DNA from: Candidatus Omnitrophota bacterium | Lineage (GTDB): Bacteria; Omnitrophota; Gorgyraeia; Tantalellales; Tantalellaceae | DNA length: 10,910 bases | Direction: 5' to 3' | Assembly (NCBI GenBank): GCA_018814505.1 | Contig: JAHIZQ010000056.1 | Span: 1 to 10,910, forward strand | Shown: positions 1 through 6,689 of the stretch, in pieces | Position numbering within the stretch: the stretch's first letter is position 1 | Layout of the letters: each line of letters begins with the position of its first letter | Translations under genes and position numbers: made by a program | Notes under the pieces: model-generated | Seen by the model: the letters and a program-made list of their open reading frames with translations, nothing else | Database searches by the model: none | Told to the model about the DNA's origin: nothing

Positions 1-1
1 A

Positions 2-415
2 AACGGGCAGATTGACCGGAAGAAACTTGCGAGCGAAGTATTTTCTAGTAAAACCAGGTTAGAAGAACTTTGCCGCATAATGCATCCGGAGATAATGGCT
101 CGCATAAAAAAGGAAGTTGAGCTGGTTAATGGCGGAGTTGTTGTAATTGACGCGCCACTTTTAATAGAATCAGGTCTAAACGGTTATGTTGACATTGTTG
201 TTCTGGTTTCAACAACCGAAGAATTGCAGATAAAACGGGCTGTAAGCCGTGGTATCTCTGAGATGGAGGCGAAAGGTATCATTTTAAATCAAATGCCTCT
301 TTCAAAAAAGGCTGGATATGCCGATTATATTATAGATAACACAAAAAACTTGAGTAATCTGAAAAAAGGAGCGGAACTGACATGGAAAAGGATAAAAGAA
401 AAGAAAAAGAGCTAG
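2..415 (+). CDS. coaE: Dephospho-CoA kinase, 3' part (5' end outside window)
   Basis: This is the C-terminal 137 residues of dephospho-CoA kinase, which phosphorylates the 3'-hydroxyl of dephospho-CoA in the last cytosolic step of coenzyme A synthesis. The reading frame is open from base 2, upstream of the first ATG at 80, so the gene continues off the left edge and its ATP-binding P-loop is not visible. Family landmarks seen are N-G-x-I-D-R-x-x-L-A at the very start, then V-F, a H-P pair before a charged helix, [11 protein letters not shown] (the conserved substrate-site PLL-E segment), R-x-x-x-R-G-I-S, and A-D-Y-I-I-D-N near the end. The C-terminus is lysine rich. The last 34 bases overlap the start of rho in another frame, which suggests cotranscription. 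Identification is firm; only completeness is limited by the window. Confidence 0.93.
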   Translation, partial: NGQIDRKKLASEVFSSKTRLEELCRIMHPEIMARIKKEVELVNGGVVVIDAPLLIESGLNGYVDIVVLVSTTEELQIKRAVSRGISEMEAKGIILNQMPLSKKAGYADYIIDNTKNLSNLKKGAELTWKRIKEKKKS

Positions 416-1662
416 ACATAGTGCAATTGAAAAACATGAGGATTTCTGAGCTAGCGGAACTTGCGAAGAAACTAAAAATCAATGGGATAAGCGGAGTAAA
501 AAAACATGACCTGATTTTTAAAATTTTGCAGGCAAAAATCGAGAAAAACGGGCTGGCATATGGTGAAGGTGTGCTTGAAGTGCTGGATGATGGTTTTGGT
601 TTTTTAAGAAGTCATGACTATAATTATTTGCCTTGCCCCGACGATATTTATGTGTCACCGTCGCAGATTCGTCGATTTAATCTGAAAACGGGCGACACTG
701 TAAGCGGCCAAATACGCCCCCCAAAAGAAGGTGAAAGATATTTTGCTCTTCTAAAAGTGGAAGCCGTTAATTTTGAAAACCCTGAAGTGGCTAAAAACAA
801 TATACTTTTTGAAAATTTAACGCCCTTGTATCCTGATGAAAGGTTTATTTTAGAGACCACGTCGAATGACATTTCTATGCGGGTAATGGATTTATTAACA
901 CCTGTTGGAAAAGGGCAAAGAGGCCTTATTGTTGCGCCTCCGTATAGCGGAAAAACTGTTTTTTTGCAGAAATTTGCCAATAGCATTACAACTAATTACC
1001 CGGAAGTGAAACTTATAATTCTGCTTATAGACGAAAGGCCGGAAGAAGTTACGGATATGCAGCGTTCCGTAAAAGCGGAAGTTGTAGCTTCGACATTTGA
1101 TGAACAGGCCCAAAGGCATACTCAGGTTGCAGAGATGGTGCTTAAAAAAGCCAAGAGGCTGGTTGAGCACAAGTACGATGTTGTCATTTTGCTAGATTCA
1201 ATCACGCGATTGGCGCGTGCGTATAATACAGTTGTACCACATTCAGGCAAAATTCTTTCAGGCGGTGTTGATGCCAATGCTTTGCATAAACCTAAACGTT
1301 TTTTTGGGTCAGCGCGTAATGTTGAGGAAGGTGGTAGTCTTACAATTATTGCTACAGCTCTTATTGACACCGGTAGCCGTATGGATGAAGTTATTTTTGA
1401 GGAATTTAAAGGAACGGGTAATATGGAAATTCAGCTAGACAGGAATCTTTTTCAGCGAAGAATATATCCCGCAATTGATATTAGAAGATCAAATACCCGA
1501 AAAGAGGAACTTTTGGTTGACGATGACGAACTGAAAAAAGTGTGGCTGATGAGGAAAGCTTTAAGTGATCTTGATTCAGTTGAAGCAATGCAATTACTGA
1601 TTGACCGGTTAAAAAAGAGTAAAACAAATGACGAATTTTTGAAAAATATGAGTAAAGCATAA
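382..1662 (+). CDS. rho: Transcription termination factor Rho
   Basis: Hexameric RNA-dependent ATPase/translocase that ends transcription in the cytoplasm. At 426 residues it is close to the E. coli length (419) and has no large insertion. The N-terminal helical Rho_N segment spans about 12-50. The cold-shock RNA-binding domain spans about 58-128, with D-G-F-G-F-L-R-S at 70-77 and [13 protein letters not shown] at 87-99. The RecA-like ATPase domain has [12 protein letters not shown] at 181-192 (Walker A), I-L-L-I-D-E-R-P at 213-220, V-I-L-L-D-S-I-T-R at 268-276 (Walker B), the Q-loop G-K-I-L-S-G-G-V-D at 289-297, and the [10 protein letters not shown]-loop at 341-349. One oddity is Tyr188 where most Rho proteins carry Lys or Arg in the P-loop. 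The ATG at 382 follows AAAGGAG (365-371) at good distance, so this start is preferred although it lies inside coaE. Confidence 0.98.
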   Translation: MEKDKRKEKELDIVQLKNMRISELAELAKKLKINGISGVKKHDLIFKILQAKIEKNGLAYGEGVLEVLDDGFGFLRSHDYNYLPCPDDIYVSPSQIRRFNLKTGDTVSGQIRPPKEGERYFALLKVEAVNFENPEVAKNNILFENLTPLYPDERFILETTSNDISMRVMDLLTPVGKGQRGLIVAPPYSGKTVFLQKFANSITTNYPEVKLIILLIDERPEEVTDMQRSVKAEVVASTFDEQAQRHTQVAEMVLKKAKRLVEHKYDVVILLDSITRLARAYNTVVPHSGKILSGGVDANALHKPKRFFGSARNVEEGGSLTIIATALIDTGSRMDEVIFEEFKGTGNMEIQLDRNLFQRRIYPAIDIRRSNTRKEELLVDDDELKKVWLMRKALSDLDSVEAMQLLIDRLKKSKTNDEFLKNMSKA

Positions 1663-1742
1663 AAGTATGATAAAAACATTCAAAACCACATTGTTGCATT
1701 TAAATATTTGTTTATGAGTTTGTAAAAAAACGCGGAAATCAT

Positions 1743-1824
1743 ATTATGTACTTGAATTTTTATGGAATTTTAGTATAATGTATGTTCGTAATATTGATGT
1801 AACCGTATTAAAATTATGTACTTG
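1743..1824 (+). repeat. 12-base direct repeat flanking the rpmE promoter region
   Basis: The same 12 bases, ATTATGTACTTG, occur at 1743-1754 and at 1813-1824, start to start 70 bases apart. The first copy runs into the -35 box of the predicted rpmE promoter and the second ends just before the rpmE ribosome binding site. The exact repeat is seen directly. Its function is unknown; a regulator site or a chance repeat in A+T-rich DNA are both possible. Confidence 0.55.
1752..1779 (+). promoter_or_regulatory. Predicted sigma70-type promoter for rpmE
   Basis: TTGAAT at 1752-1757 and a perfect TATAAT at 1774-1779 are separated by 16 bases, so transcription would start near 1786 and leave a leader of about 60 bases before rpmE. 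The 185-base gap between rho and rpmE (1663-1847) otherwise holds only A+T-rich sequence and the 12-base repeat; I see no convincing intrinsic terminator after rho. The call rests on consensus match only. Confidence 0.65.
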
Positions 1825-1847
1825 TTTATAAAGGGGAGGGGCAAAAA

Positions 1848-2084
1848 GTGAAAAAAGATATACATCCGAGGTATATAGAAAGCACAATTGTTTGTGCGTG
1901 TGGAAACACTGTGCATACACGCTCAACTAAGCAGAGCATACATGTGGAAATTTGTTCTCAATGCCATCCGTTCTATACCGGAAAACAAAAACTAGTTGAT
2001 TCCGCGGGAAGAGTTGAACGGTTCAAGAAACGTTATTCCACACAAAATGTAGAAAAGAAATCAGATACTTCCACTGAAGTGTAA
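1848..2084 (+). CDS. rpmE: 50S ribosomal protein L31, zinc-binding type
   Basis: L31 (bL31) is a small protein of the large ribosomal subunit located at the subunit interface. The 78-residue product begins M-K-K-D-I-H-P, as the family does, and has C16-x-C18 plus C36-x-x-C39 followed by H-P-F-Y-T-G, then [10 protein letters not shown]. The four cysteines mark it as the zinc-containing form, as opposed to the cysteine-free paralogue made under zinc starvation. The C-terminal tail of about 12 residues (K-K-S-D-T-S) is extended and hydrophilic. Translation starts at GTG 1848, 8 bases after a strong AAGGGGAGG site (1831-1839). It has its own predicted promoter upstream and a strong hairpin directly downstream, so it may be an independent transcription unit between rho and prfA. 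Confidence 0.96.
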   Translation: MKKDIHPRYIESTIVCACGNTVHTRSTKQSIHVEICSQCHPFYTGKQKLVDSAGRVERFKKRYSTQNVEKKSDTSTEV

Positions 2085-2100
2085 AATAAAATTGATTAAG

Positions 2101-2150
2101 CAGACCTTGTTGTAAAATGAAGAGATTTTGTGACAAGGTCTGATCTTTAT
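2101..2150 (+). terminator. Long hairpin between rpmE and prfA, probable terminator or attenuator
   Basis: Bases 2101-2118 pair with 2125-2142 to make an uninterrupted 18-bp stem (ten Watson-Crick pairs starting CAGACCTTGT, then three G-U pairs, then five A-T pairs) with a 6-base loop GAAGAG. It is followed by ATCTTTATT, a moderately U-rich tail. It begins 16 bases after the rpmE stop and ends 13 bases before the prfA ATG. The pairing is read directly. Termination is inferred; readthrough would be needed unless prfA has a promoter here. TTGATT (2092) and TAAAAT (2113) are present, but with only a 15-base spacer. Confidence 0.72.
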
Positions 2151-2155
2151 TACAA

Positions 2156-3235
2156 ATGTTTGAAAAATTTGAAGAAAAAAAATTAGAATATAAGAAATTG
2201 GAAAAAGAACTGTCTTCTCCAGAGCTTTTGTCCAATCGTGAGCAATATCGTTTGAAATCTAAAGAGTACGCGGATCTTAAGGGTATGCTTGTGCAATATG
2301 ACCAGTATTTGGCGTTGGTGAATGAAAAAAAGAGTTTGGAGAAGATGATCGAAGAAGAGAGCGTGGGTAGTGAATACTCTCTTTTGGCAGGGAAAGAACT
2401 GGAAAGTGTAAATATCGCGATAGCAGAAAAATCTAAACAATTAGAAGATATTCTCCTGGATGATGACAAAACCGAGTGTAGTCGTAATGTTATTATGGAA
2501 ATACGCGCGGGAACCGGTGGAACCGAGGCCGGGTTATTCGCGGCTGATCTTTATAAAATGTATGTCAAATATTCTGCGAGCAAGGGATGGAAAACTTCGG
2601 TAATTAGTTTGAGTGAAACGGAACTTGGCGGGATAAAAGAAGTTATTTTTGCAATTGAGGGGCGTAATGTTTTCAAATTTCTCAGGTTTGAGATGGGAAC
2701 TCACCGTGTCCAGCGCGTGCCTCAAACAGAAGCAAGTGGACGTATACATACTTCGGCGGCTACTGTTGCGGTATTACCTGAAGCGGATGATGTAGAAGTT
2801 GATATCCGCACGCAGGATTTGAAAATAGATTCGTACCGAGCTTCCGGTGCTGGTGGACAGCATGTAAATGTGACGGATTCAGCCATTAGGATAACTCACT
2901 TGCCGACCGGTATTATTGTTAGCTGTCAGGATGAAAGAAGCCAGCATAAAAATAAAGCTAAAGCGTTGAGGGTTCTTAAAGCGCGTGTATTGGAAAAAAA
3001 GCGCGAAGAACAAAGAAAAACAATATCTGATAACCGAAAAAAACAGGTAGGAAGCGGAGACCGGTCAGAAAAAATACGAACTTATAATTTTCCGGAAAAT
3101 CGCGTTACCGATCATCGTATAACTTTAACGGTTTATAATCTAGCAAATATCCTTGAAGGGGAAAAGGCGTTGGATGAATTTATTTCCGCCATTGAAGCGG
3201 AAGACAGAAAACTTAGATTAGGAACGGTAACTTAA
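2156..3235 (+). CDS. prfA: Peptide chain release factor 1
   Basis: RF1 recognises UAA and UAG stop codons on the ribosome and triggers release of the finished peptide. The 359-residue protein has the usual length. Its N-terminal coiled domain (about 1-105) starts M-F-E-K-F-E. Next comes R-A-G-T-G-G-T-E-A at 117-125, where many RF1 proteins have G-G-D-E-A. The stop-codon motif P-Q-T at 189-191 lies within R-V-Q-R-V-P-Q-T-E; P-x-T there indicates RF1, since RF2 has S-P-F. The catalytic G-A-G-G-Q-H-V-N is at 231-238, with Gln235 the expected PrmC methylation target. The domain-2 helix with R-S-Q-H-K-N-K-A-K-A follows. The start at 2156 is fixed by an in-frame stop at 2141-2143, yet no Shine-Dalgarno site is in range: the only AAGG lies inside the upstream hairpin. 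prmC follows after 2 bases. Confidence 0.97.
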   Translation: MFEKFEEKKLEYKKLEKELSSPELLSNREQYRLKSKEYADLKGMLVQYDQYLALVNEKKSLEKMIEEESVGSEYSLLAGKELESVNIAIAEKSKQLEDILLDDDKTECSRNVIMEIRAGTGGTEAGLFAADLYKMYVKYSASKGWKTSVISLSETELGGIKEVIFAIEGRNVFKFLRFEMGTHRVQRVPQTEASGRIHTSAATVAVLPEADDVEVDIRTQDLKIDSYRASGAGGQHVNVTDSAIRITHLPTGIIVSCQDERSQHKNKAKALRVLKARVLEKKREEQRKTISDNRKKQVGSGDRSEKIRTYNFPENRVTDHRITLTVYNLANILEGEKALDEFISAIEAEDRKLRLGTVT

Positions 3236-3237
3236 GA

Positions 3238-3915
3238 ATGAGTAGTAGTAGTGCGGTACCAGTGCAATATGAGCGGGGTAAAGAAGTTTTTATGGGTATG
3301 CAGGTGAAAGTAGATGAACGTGTTTTGATTCCGCGTCCGGAAACTGAGCAACTTGTGAGGATTGTTGCTGACATCTGTAAAAAGAAAAATAAAAAATATT
3401 CAAAAATACTTGAGTTAGGTACGGGTAGCGGCGTAATCGCGTTGGGGTTAACAGGGTTATTGGATAATTGTGAAATTATTGCAACGGACATTAGTGAATC
3501 TGCGTTAGAAGTAGCGCGGTATAATTTAAAAAAATTCGAACGAGAAGATAAGATAAAATTAGTTCTTTCAGATATGTTTTCGTCCTTTTCACAAGGGTAT
3601 GATGGTTTTTTCGACTCGATTGTGTCAAATCCGCCGTATGTTTCAAAAAAGGATTATGAAAAACTTGATCCCTGGGTTAAGGCCGAGCCTCGTATCGCGC
3701 TTTTTGCCGGAGAAGAAGGGATGGACTATTTAAATGTCATCATTTCCGGCGGAGGGAAGCTGTTAATCCCAGGTGGTTTTATCGCGGTAGAAGTTGGATA
3801 TGATCAGAGCGAAAAAGTAAAAAATAAATTTATCATAAACGATTTTATAAACATAACGAGTTTTAAAGATTCGGCTGGATATGAAAGGGTAATAGTAGGG
3901 TATAAAAATGGATAA
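3238..3915 (+). CDS. prmC: Release-factor glutamine N5-methyltransferase, lacking the N-terminal domain
   Basis: PrmC transfers a methyl group from S-adenosylmethionine to the glutamine of the GGQ motif in release factors; here its likely substrate RF1 is encoded immediately upstream. The Rossmann methyltransferase core is complete: I-P-R-P-E-T-E at 31-37, E-L-G-T-G-S-G at 59-65 (SAM motif I), T-D-I-S at 83-86, the catalytic S-N-P-P-Y at 130-134, and D-S-A-G-Y-E-R near the end. At 225 residues it is about 50-60 shorter than usual. It begins right at the core, after a serine run encoded by four AGT triplets, so the helical N-terminal domain that binds RF1 in E. coli is absent. The prfA stop is only 2 bases upstream, leaving no room for it. 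The only possible binding site, AGGA (3219-3223), is weak. It overlaps murA by 8 bases. Confidence 0.9.
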   Translation: MSSSSAVPVQYERGKEVFMGMQVKVDERVLIPRPETEQLVRIVADICKKKNKKYSKILELGTGSGVIALGLTGLLDNCEIIATDISESALEVARYNLKKFEREDKIKLVLSDMFSSFSQGYDGFFDSIVSNPPYVSKKDYEKLDPWVKAEPRIALFAGEEGMDYLNVIISGGGKLLIPGGFIAVEVGYDQSEKVKNKFIINDFINITSFKDSAGYERVIVGYKNG

Positions 3916-5173
3916 ATTGGTCGTTGAAGGCGGATGTAAATTAAATGGCAATGTATGTGTGAGCGGAGCGAAAAACGCGTGCCTTCCGATACTCGCGGCT
4001 GTTCTTTTGACAGATGATGAATGTGTGATTTCAAATGTGCCGGATTTAAAAGATGTAACGACCATGTTAAAGATTCTCGGCGCGTTGGGTCGACGAGTAG
4101 AACGCGAAGGGGCTGTGGTTCGTGTAAGCGCGGGCAGTGTTACTAATGTAACCGCGGCATATGAGTTAGTGAGTACAATGCGCGCTTCGATTGCCGTTTT
4201 GGGTCCGCTAGTGGCAAAATATGGCAGGGCAAAAGTTTCGTTTCCAGGAGGGTGTGTTATTGGGCCGAGGCCGATAGACTTGCATCTTAAAGGATTGCGG
4301 GCTCTGGGCGCGGAAATTAAGGTGCAGGAAGGATATATTCTGGCAGAGGTGAAAAGATTGAAAGGTAAAAGAATTTATCTGGGCGGGCATTTTGGGTCAA
4401 GTGTTCTAGCAACGGCTAATACACTTATGGCGGCGGTTTTGGCCGAAGGAAAGACTATTATTGAAAATGCGGCTTGTGAGCCGGAAATATCAGATTTGAT
4501 AAATTTTTTAATTTTAATGGGCGCGGAGATTTCGGGTAACGGTACTCCTACTTTAAAAATAAACGGCGTTTTAAAATTAAAAGGCGCGGAGTATTCGGTT
4601 ATTCCTGACAGAGTAGAAACGGGAACCTATATGATCGCCGCGGCCGCAACCGGTGGATGTGTGTTTATTGAAAATGCGAAGCCTGAGCATAACGCGGCAT
4701 TGATTGATAAATTATTGGAAGCTGGGGTTGTAGTTAAGGAACATTCTGGTGGAGTGGAAGTTTGCCGTGGCAAAGACAGATTAAACGCGGTTGATATTAC
4801 AACTTTAACTTATCCGGGGTTTCCAACGGATCTTCAGGCTCAGATGATGAGTTTGACCAGTGTAAGTAACGGAATTAGCGTTATTACGGAAAAAATATAT
4901 CCGGAAAGATTTATACACATTAGTGAACTTAACCGTATGGGGGCGAATATTTTACTTGAAGGAGCTACAGCAATAATAAAAGGGGTGCGGAGTTTAAGCG
5001 GAGCTCCAGTTATGGCGTCAGATTTAAGAGCTTCGGCGGCGTTGGTTATCGCGGCGTTGGTAGCGGAAGGTAAAACAGAGATTTCAAGAATTTATCATTT
5101 AGATAGAGGGTATGAACACCTTGAAGAAAAATTATCAGGTTTAGGCGCAAGAGTTAAAAGAATAGATGGTTGA
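3908..5173 (+). CDS. murA: UDP-N-acetylglucosamine 1-carboxyvinyltransferase
   Basis: MurA adds enolpyruvate from phosphoenolpyruvate to UDP-GlcNAc, the first committed step of peptidoglycan synthesis in the cytoplasm. The 421-residue length is typical. Key residues seen are S-G-A-K22-N23-A in the N-terminal motif, T-M-R-A-S-I at 90-95, P-G-G-C116 with the catalytic and fosfomycin-reactive cysteine, G-P-R-P-I-D-L-H at 119-126, P-D-R-V-E-T-G-T at 233-240, and F-P-T-D308-L-Q-A-Q with the catalytic aspartate. D-L-R-A-S-A-A-L at 372-379 and Y-H-L-D-R-G-Y-E-H at 396-404 complete the fold. The segment usually reading S-V-G-A-T-E-N is S-V-L-A-T-A-N here (165-171). Cys116 is kept, so it is not the naturally fosfomycin-resistant Asp type. 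The ATG at 3908 lies inside the end of prmC, suggesting translational coupling. Confidence 0.97.
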   Translation: MDKLVVEGGCKLNGNVCVSGAKNACLPILAAVLLTDDECVISNVPDLKDVTTMLKILGALGRRVEREGAVVRVSAGSVTNVTAAYELVSTMRASIAVLGPLVAKYGRAKVSFPGGCVIGPRPIDLHLKGLRALGAEIKVQEGYILAEVKRLKGKRIYLGGHFGSSVLATANTLMAAVLAEGKTIIENAACEPEISDLINFLILMGAEISGNGTPTLKINGVLKLKGAEYSVIPDRVETGTYMIAAAATGGCVFIENAKPEHNAALIDKLLEAGVVVKEHSGGVEVCRGKDRLNAVDITTLTYPGFPTDLQAQMMSLTSVSNGISVITEKIYPERFIHISELNRMGANILLEGATAIIKGVRSLSGAPVMASDLRASAALVIAALVAEGKTEISRIYHLDRGYEHLEEKLSGLGARVKRIDG

Positions 5174-5194
5174 TAGTTGATGTGAAAGATCGTA

Positions 5195-5281
5195 GGGGAG
5201 GCCCTTGTGTCCTCCCGTAATGGATACCAGTAAAAAAGCACTAGTAAAACAGTTGGCCTATTTACTAATAAGAGGAGGACA
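5195..5281 (+). promoter_or_regulatory. Candidate rpsP leader with competing helices over the ribosome binding site
   Basis: Two helices share the same middle strand. GGGAGG (5196-5201) can pair with CCTCCC (5211-5216) in a local hairpin. Alternatively TGTCCTCC (5208-5215) pairs perfectly over 8 bases with GGAGGACA (5274-5281), which contains the rpsP Shine-Dalgarno site. A further 7-bp stem, TAGTAAA (5242-5248) with TTTACTA (5261-5267), sits inside the second fold and would bring its strands together. This anti-SD / anti-anti-SD layout is typical of translationally controlled leaders. The complementarity is seen directly; regulation is inferred. No clear promoter is visible in the 112-base murA-rpsP gap. 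Confidence 0.5.
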
Positions 5282-5285
5282 AATA

Positions 5286-5525
5286 ATGGCGGTAGTTTTA
5301 AGACTGAAAACATTCGGGACGAAAAAAAAGCCTTTTTATCGTATAGTTGCGATAACAAAATCTACTAAACGAAATGGCAAATCTCTGGAAGAGCTTGGAT
5401 TTTATGATCCAAAAAAAGGTAAAGATCAGATAGGGTTGGATCGGGGCCGTGTTGAATATTGGATAAAGAACGGTGCCAAACCCTCTGAAACGGTAAAAAG
5501 CATTTTGAAACGGCTTGAAATATAG
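5286..5525 (+). CDS. rpsP: 30S ribosomal protein S16
   Basis: S16 (bS16) is a structural protein of the small ribosomal subunit. The 79-residue product starts M-A-V-V-L-R-L-K and contains F-G-T-K-K-K-P-F-Y-R-I-V (10-21), L-E-E-L-G-F-Y-D-P (35-43) and the A-K-P-S-E-T-V segment near the C-terminus, all typical of the family. The ATG at 5286 is chosen over an in-frame TTG at 5205 because it matches the family N-terminus and has a perfect AGGAGG (5273-5278) 7 bases upstream. The gene leads the rpsP-trmD-rplS-rnhB group. The upstream leader could fold to hide the binding site, so expression of the group may be controlled there. Confidence 0.97.
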   Translation: MAVVLRLKTFGTKKKPFYRIVAITKSTKRNGKSLEELGFYDPKKGKDQIGLDRGRVEYWIKNGAKPSETVKSILKRLEI

Positions 5526-5601
5526 TTAGTGGTTAGTAAGTCCGGTTTAGTATACTTAGATGCTAGAGGAATAAGAAGGGTTACGGTCATAAATCAATAA
5601 A

Positions 5602-6315
5602 ATGTGCATGAAGATTGATATACTTACACTTTTCCCGGAGATGTTTAAAGGTGTTTTTGAAGAGTCAATGATAAAAATTGCCAAAGAAAAATCTCTGGTA
5701 AAAATAGACATACATAATCTTAGACAGTGGACAAGTGATAAGCATAAAACAGCTGATGATAAGCCCTATGGCGGCGGGCCGGGCATGGTAATGAAAGTAG
5801 AGCCTGTTGATAAAGCTTTAGAAGAATTAACGAAATCAGTTAAGACGAAACCGATAGTGGTTTTGCTTACTCCGCAGGGTCAACGATTTAGCCAGACTGA
5901 GGCTAAAACTTTTGCAGAATATGCGCACATTATACTTGTTTGCGGGCATTATGAAGGTTTTGATGAAAGAATACGGAAACTGGTTAACGCGGAATTTTCG
6001 ATTGGTGATTATATTCTTACTTGCGGAGAAATTCCCGCTATGGTTTTTTGTGACGCGATAATACGCCTTATTCCCGGAGTTTTGGGAGATGCGAATTGTT
6101 TGATTGACGAATCTTTTGAAAACAACATTCTAGAATATCCGCAGTATACACGACCGGCGGATTATAAAGGCATGAAGGTGCCGGAGGTGCTTTTGTGCGG
6201 AGATCCAAAAAAAATTAACGCATGGCAGAAAGAACAGGCGACTATCAGGACAAAAATCAGGCGTCCCGATTTGCTGGATAACAATGATAGCTGTAAAAAA
6301 CAGGAGGAAAAATGA
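5602..6315 (+). CDS. trmD: tRNA (guanine-N1)-methyltransferase
   Basis: TrmD methylates N1 of guanosine 37 next to the anticodon in a subset of tRNAs, using S-adenosylmethionine, and so prevents +1 frameshifting. The 237-residue SPOUT-family protein has I-D-I-L-T-L-F-P-E-M-F at the start, Y-G-G-G-P-G-M-V-M at 56-64, L-L-T-P-Q-G-Q at 88-94, C-G-H-Y-E-G-F-D-E-R at 114-123, S-I-G-D-Y-I-L-T at 133-140, L-I-P-G-V-L-G at 156-162 and Y-P-Q-Y-T-R-P at 179-185. The knot region reads L-T-C-G-E where L-T-G-G-E is usual. The ATG at 5608 would match the family N-terminus better than 5602; neither has a well-placed binding site (AAGAAGGG ends at 5580, about 21 bases away), so the exact start is open. The stop overlaps the rplS start as ATGA. 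The gap from rpsP is 76 bases and holds no gene. Confidence 0.96.
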   Translation: MCMKIDILTLFPEMFKGVFEESMIKIAKEKSLVKIDIHNLRQWTSDKHKTADDKPYGGGPGMVMKVEPVDKALEELTKSVKTKPIVVLLTPQGQRFSQTEAKTFAEYAHIILVCGHYEGFDERIRKLVNAEFSIGDYILTCGEIPAMVFCDAIIRLIPGVLGDANCLIDESFENNILEYPQYTRPADYKGMKVPEVLLCGDPKKINAWQKEQATIRTKIRRPDLLDNNDSCKKQEEK

Positions 6316-6689
6316 AACCGGAAATAAGAGATATTGAAAAAAAATTTATACGATTAGATATGCCTAAAATAAATATTGGGGATACCGTTGATGTTCACTA
6401 TAGGATACAGGAGGAAAACAAAACTCGTGTTCAGGTTTTTAGCGGTATTGTTATCGGAGAAAAAGGTGGCGGTATGAAAAGAACGTTTACTGTGCGCCGG
6501 ATATCTTATGGTGAAGGAGTAGAACGTATTTTTCCAGTTAACTCCCCGGCAATAGAAAAAATAGTTGTCAAAAAGCACGGCAAAGTTCGTCGCGCGAAAC
6601 TTTATTATTTACGCCAAAAAGAAGGAAAAGGCGCCACAAAAGTTAAGGAAAAAATTGTCCAAAAGAAAAAAACCAAAACTTCCGAATAA
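6312..6689 (+). CDS. rplS: 50S ribosomal protein L19
   Basis: L19 (bL19) sits at the interface of the ribosomal subunits. The 125-residue product has the family's I-N-I-G-D-T-V-D-V segment (20-28), R-V-Q-V-F-S-G-I-V-I, F-T-V-R-R-I-S-Y-G-E-G-V-E-R-I-F-P, and the signature K-V-R-R-A-K-L-Y-Y-L-R. The C-terminal 20 residues are almost entirely Lys, Thr and Glu, a basic tail beyond the globular fold. Translation starts at ATG 6312, overlapping the trmD stop by 4 bases, with AGGAGG at 6302-6307, so it is probably coupled to trmD. Its 3' end contains the start of rnhB in another frame. Identification is secure. Confidence 0.97.
   Translation: MKPEIRDIEKKFIRLDMPKINIGDTVDVHYRIQEENKTRVQVFSGIVIGEKGGGMKRTFTVRRISYGEGVERIFPVNSPAIEKIVVKKHGKVRRAKLYYLRQKEGKGATKVKEKIVQKKKTKTSE

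Noticed and set aside
2023..2469. Minus-strand open frame of 148 codons across the rpmE end and prfA start
   Set aside because: It is composition-driven, opposite conserved coding sequence, with serine-rich low-complexity translation and no recognisable domain. Other antisense open frames were dismissed for the same reason.
5205..5285. N-terminal extension of S16 from TTG 5205
   Set aside because: The extension has no family match, lacks a binding site and runs through the leader; the ATG at 5286 has a perfect AGGAGG.
6565..6654. Longer rnhB starting at TTG 6565
   Set aside because: The extra 30 residues are the rplS sequence read in another frame and are absent from the family; TTG 6655 has a ribosome binding site.
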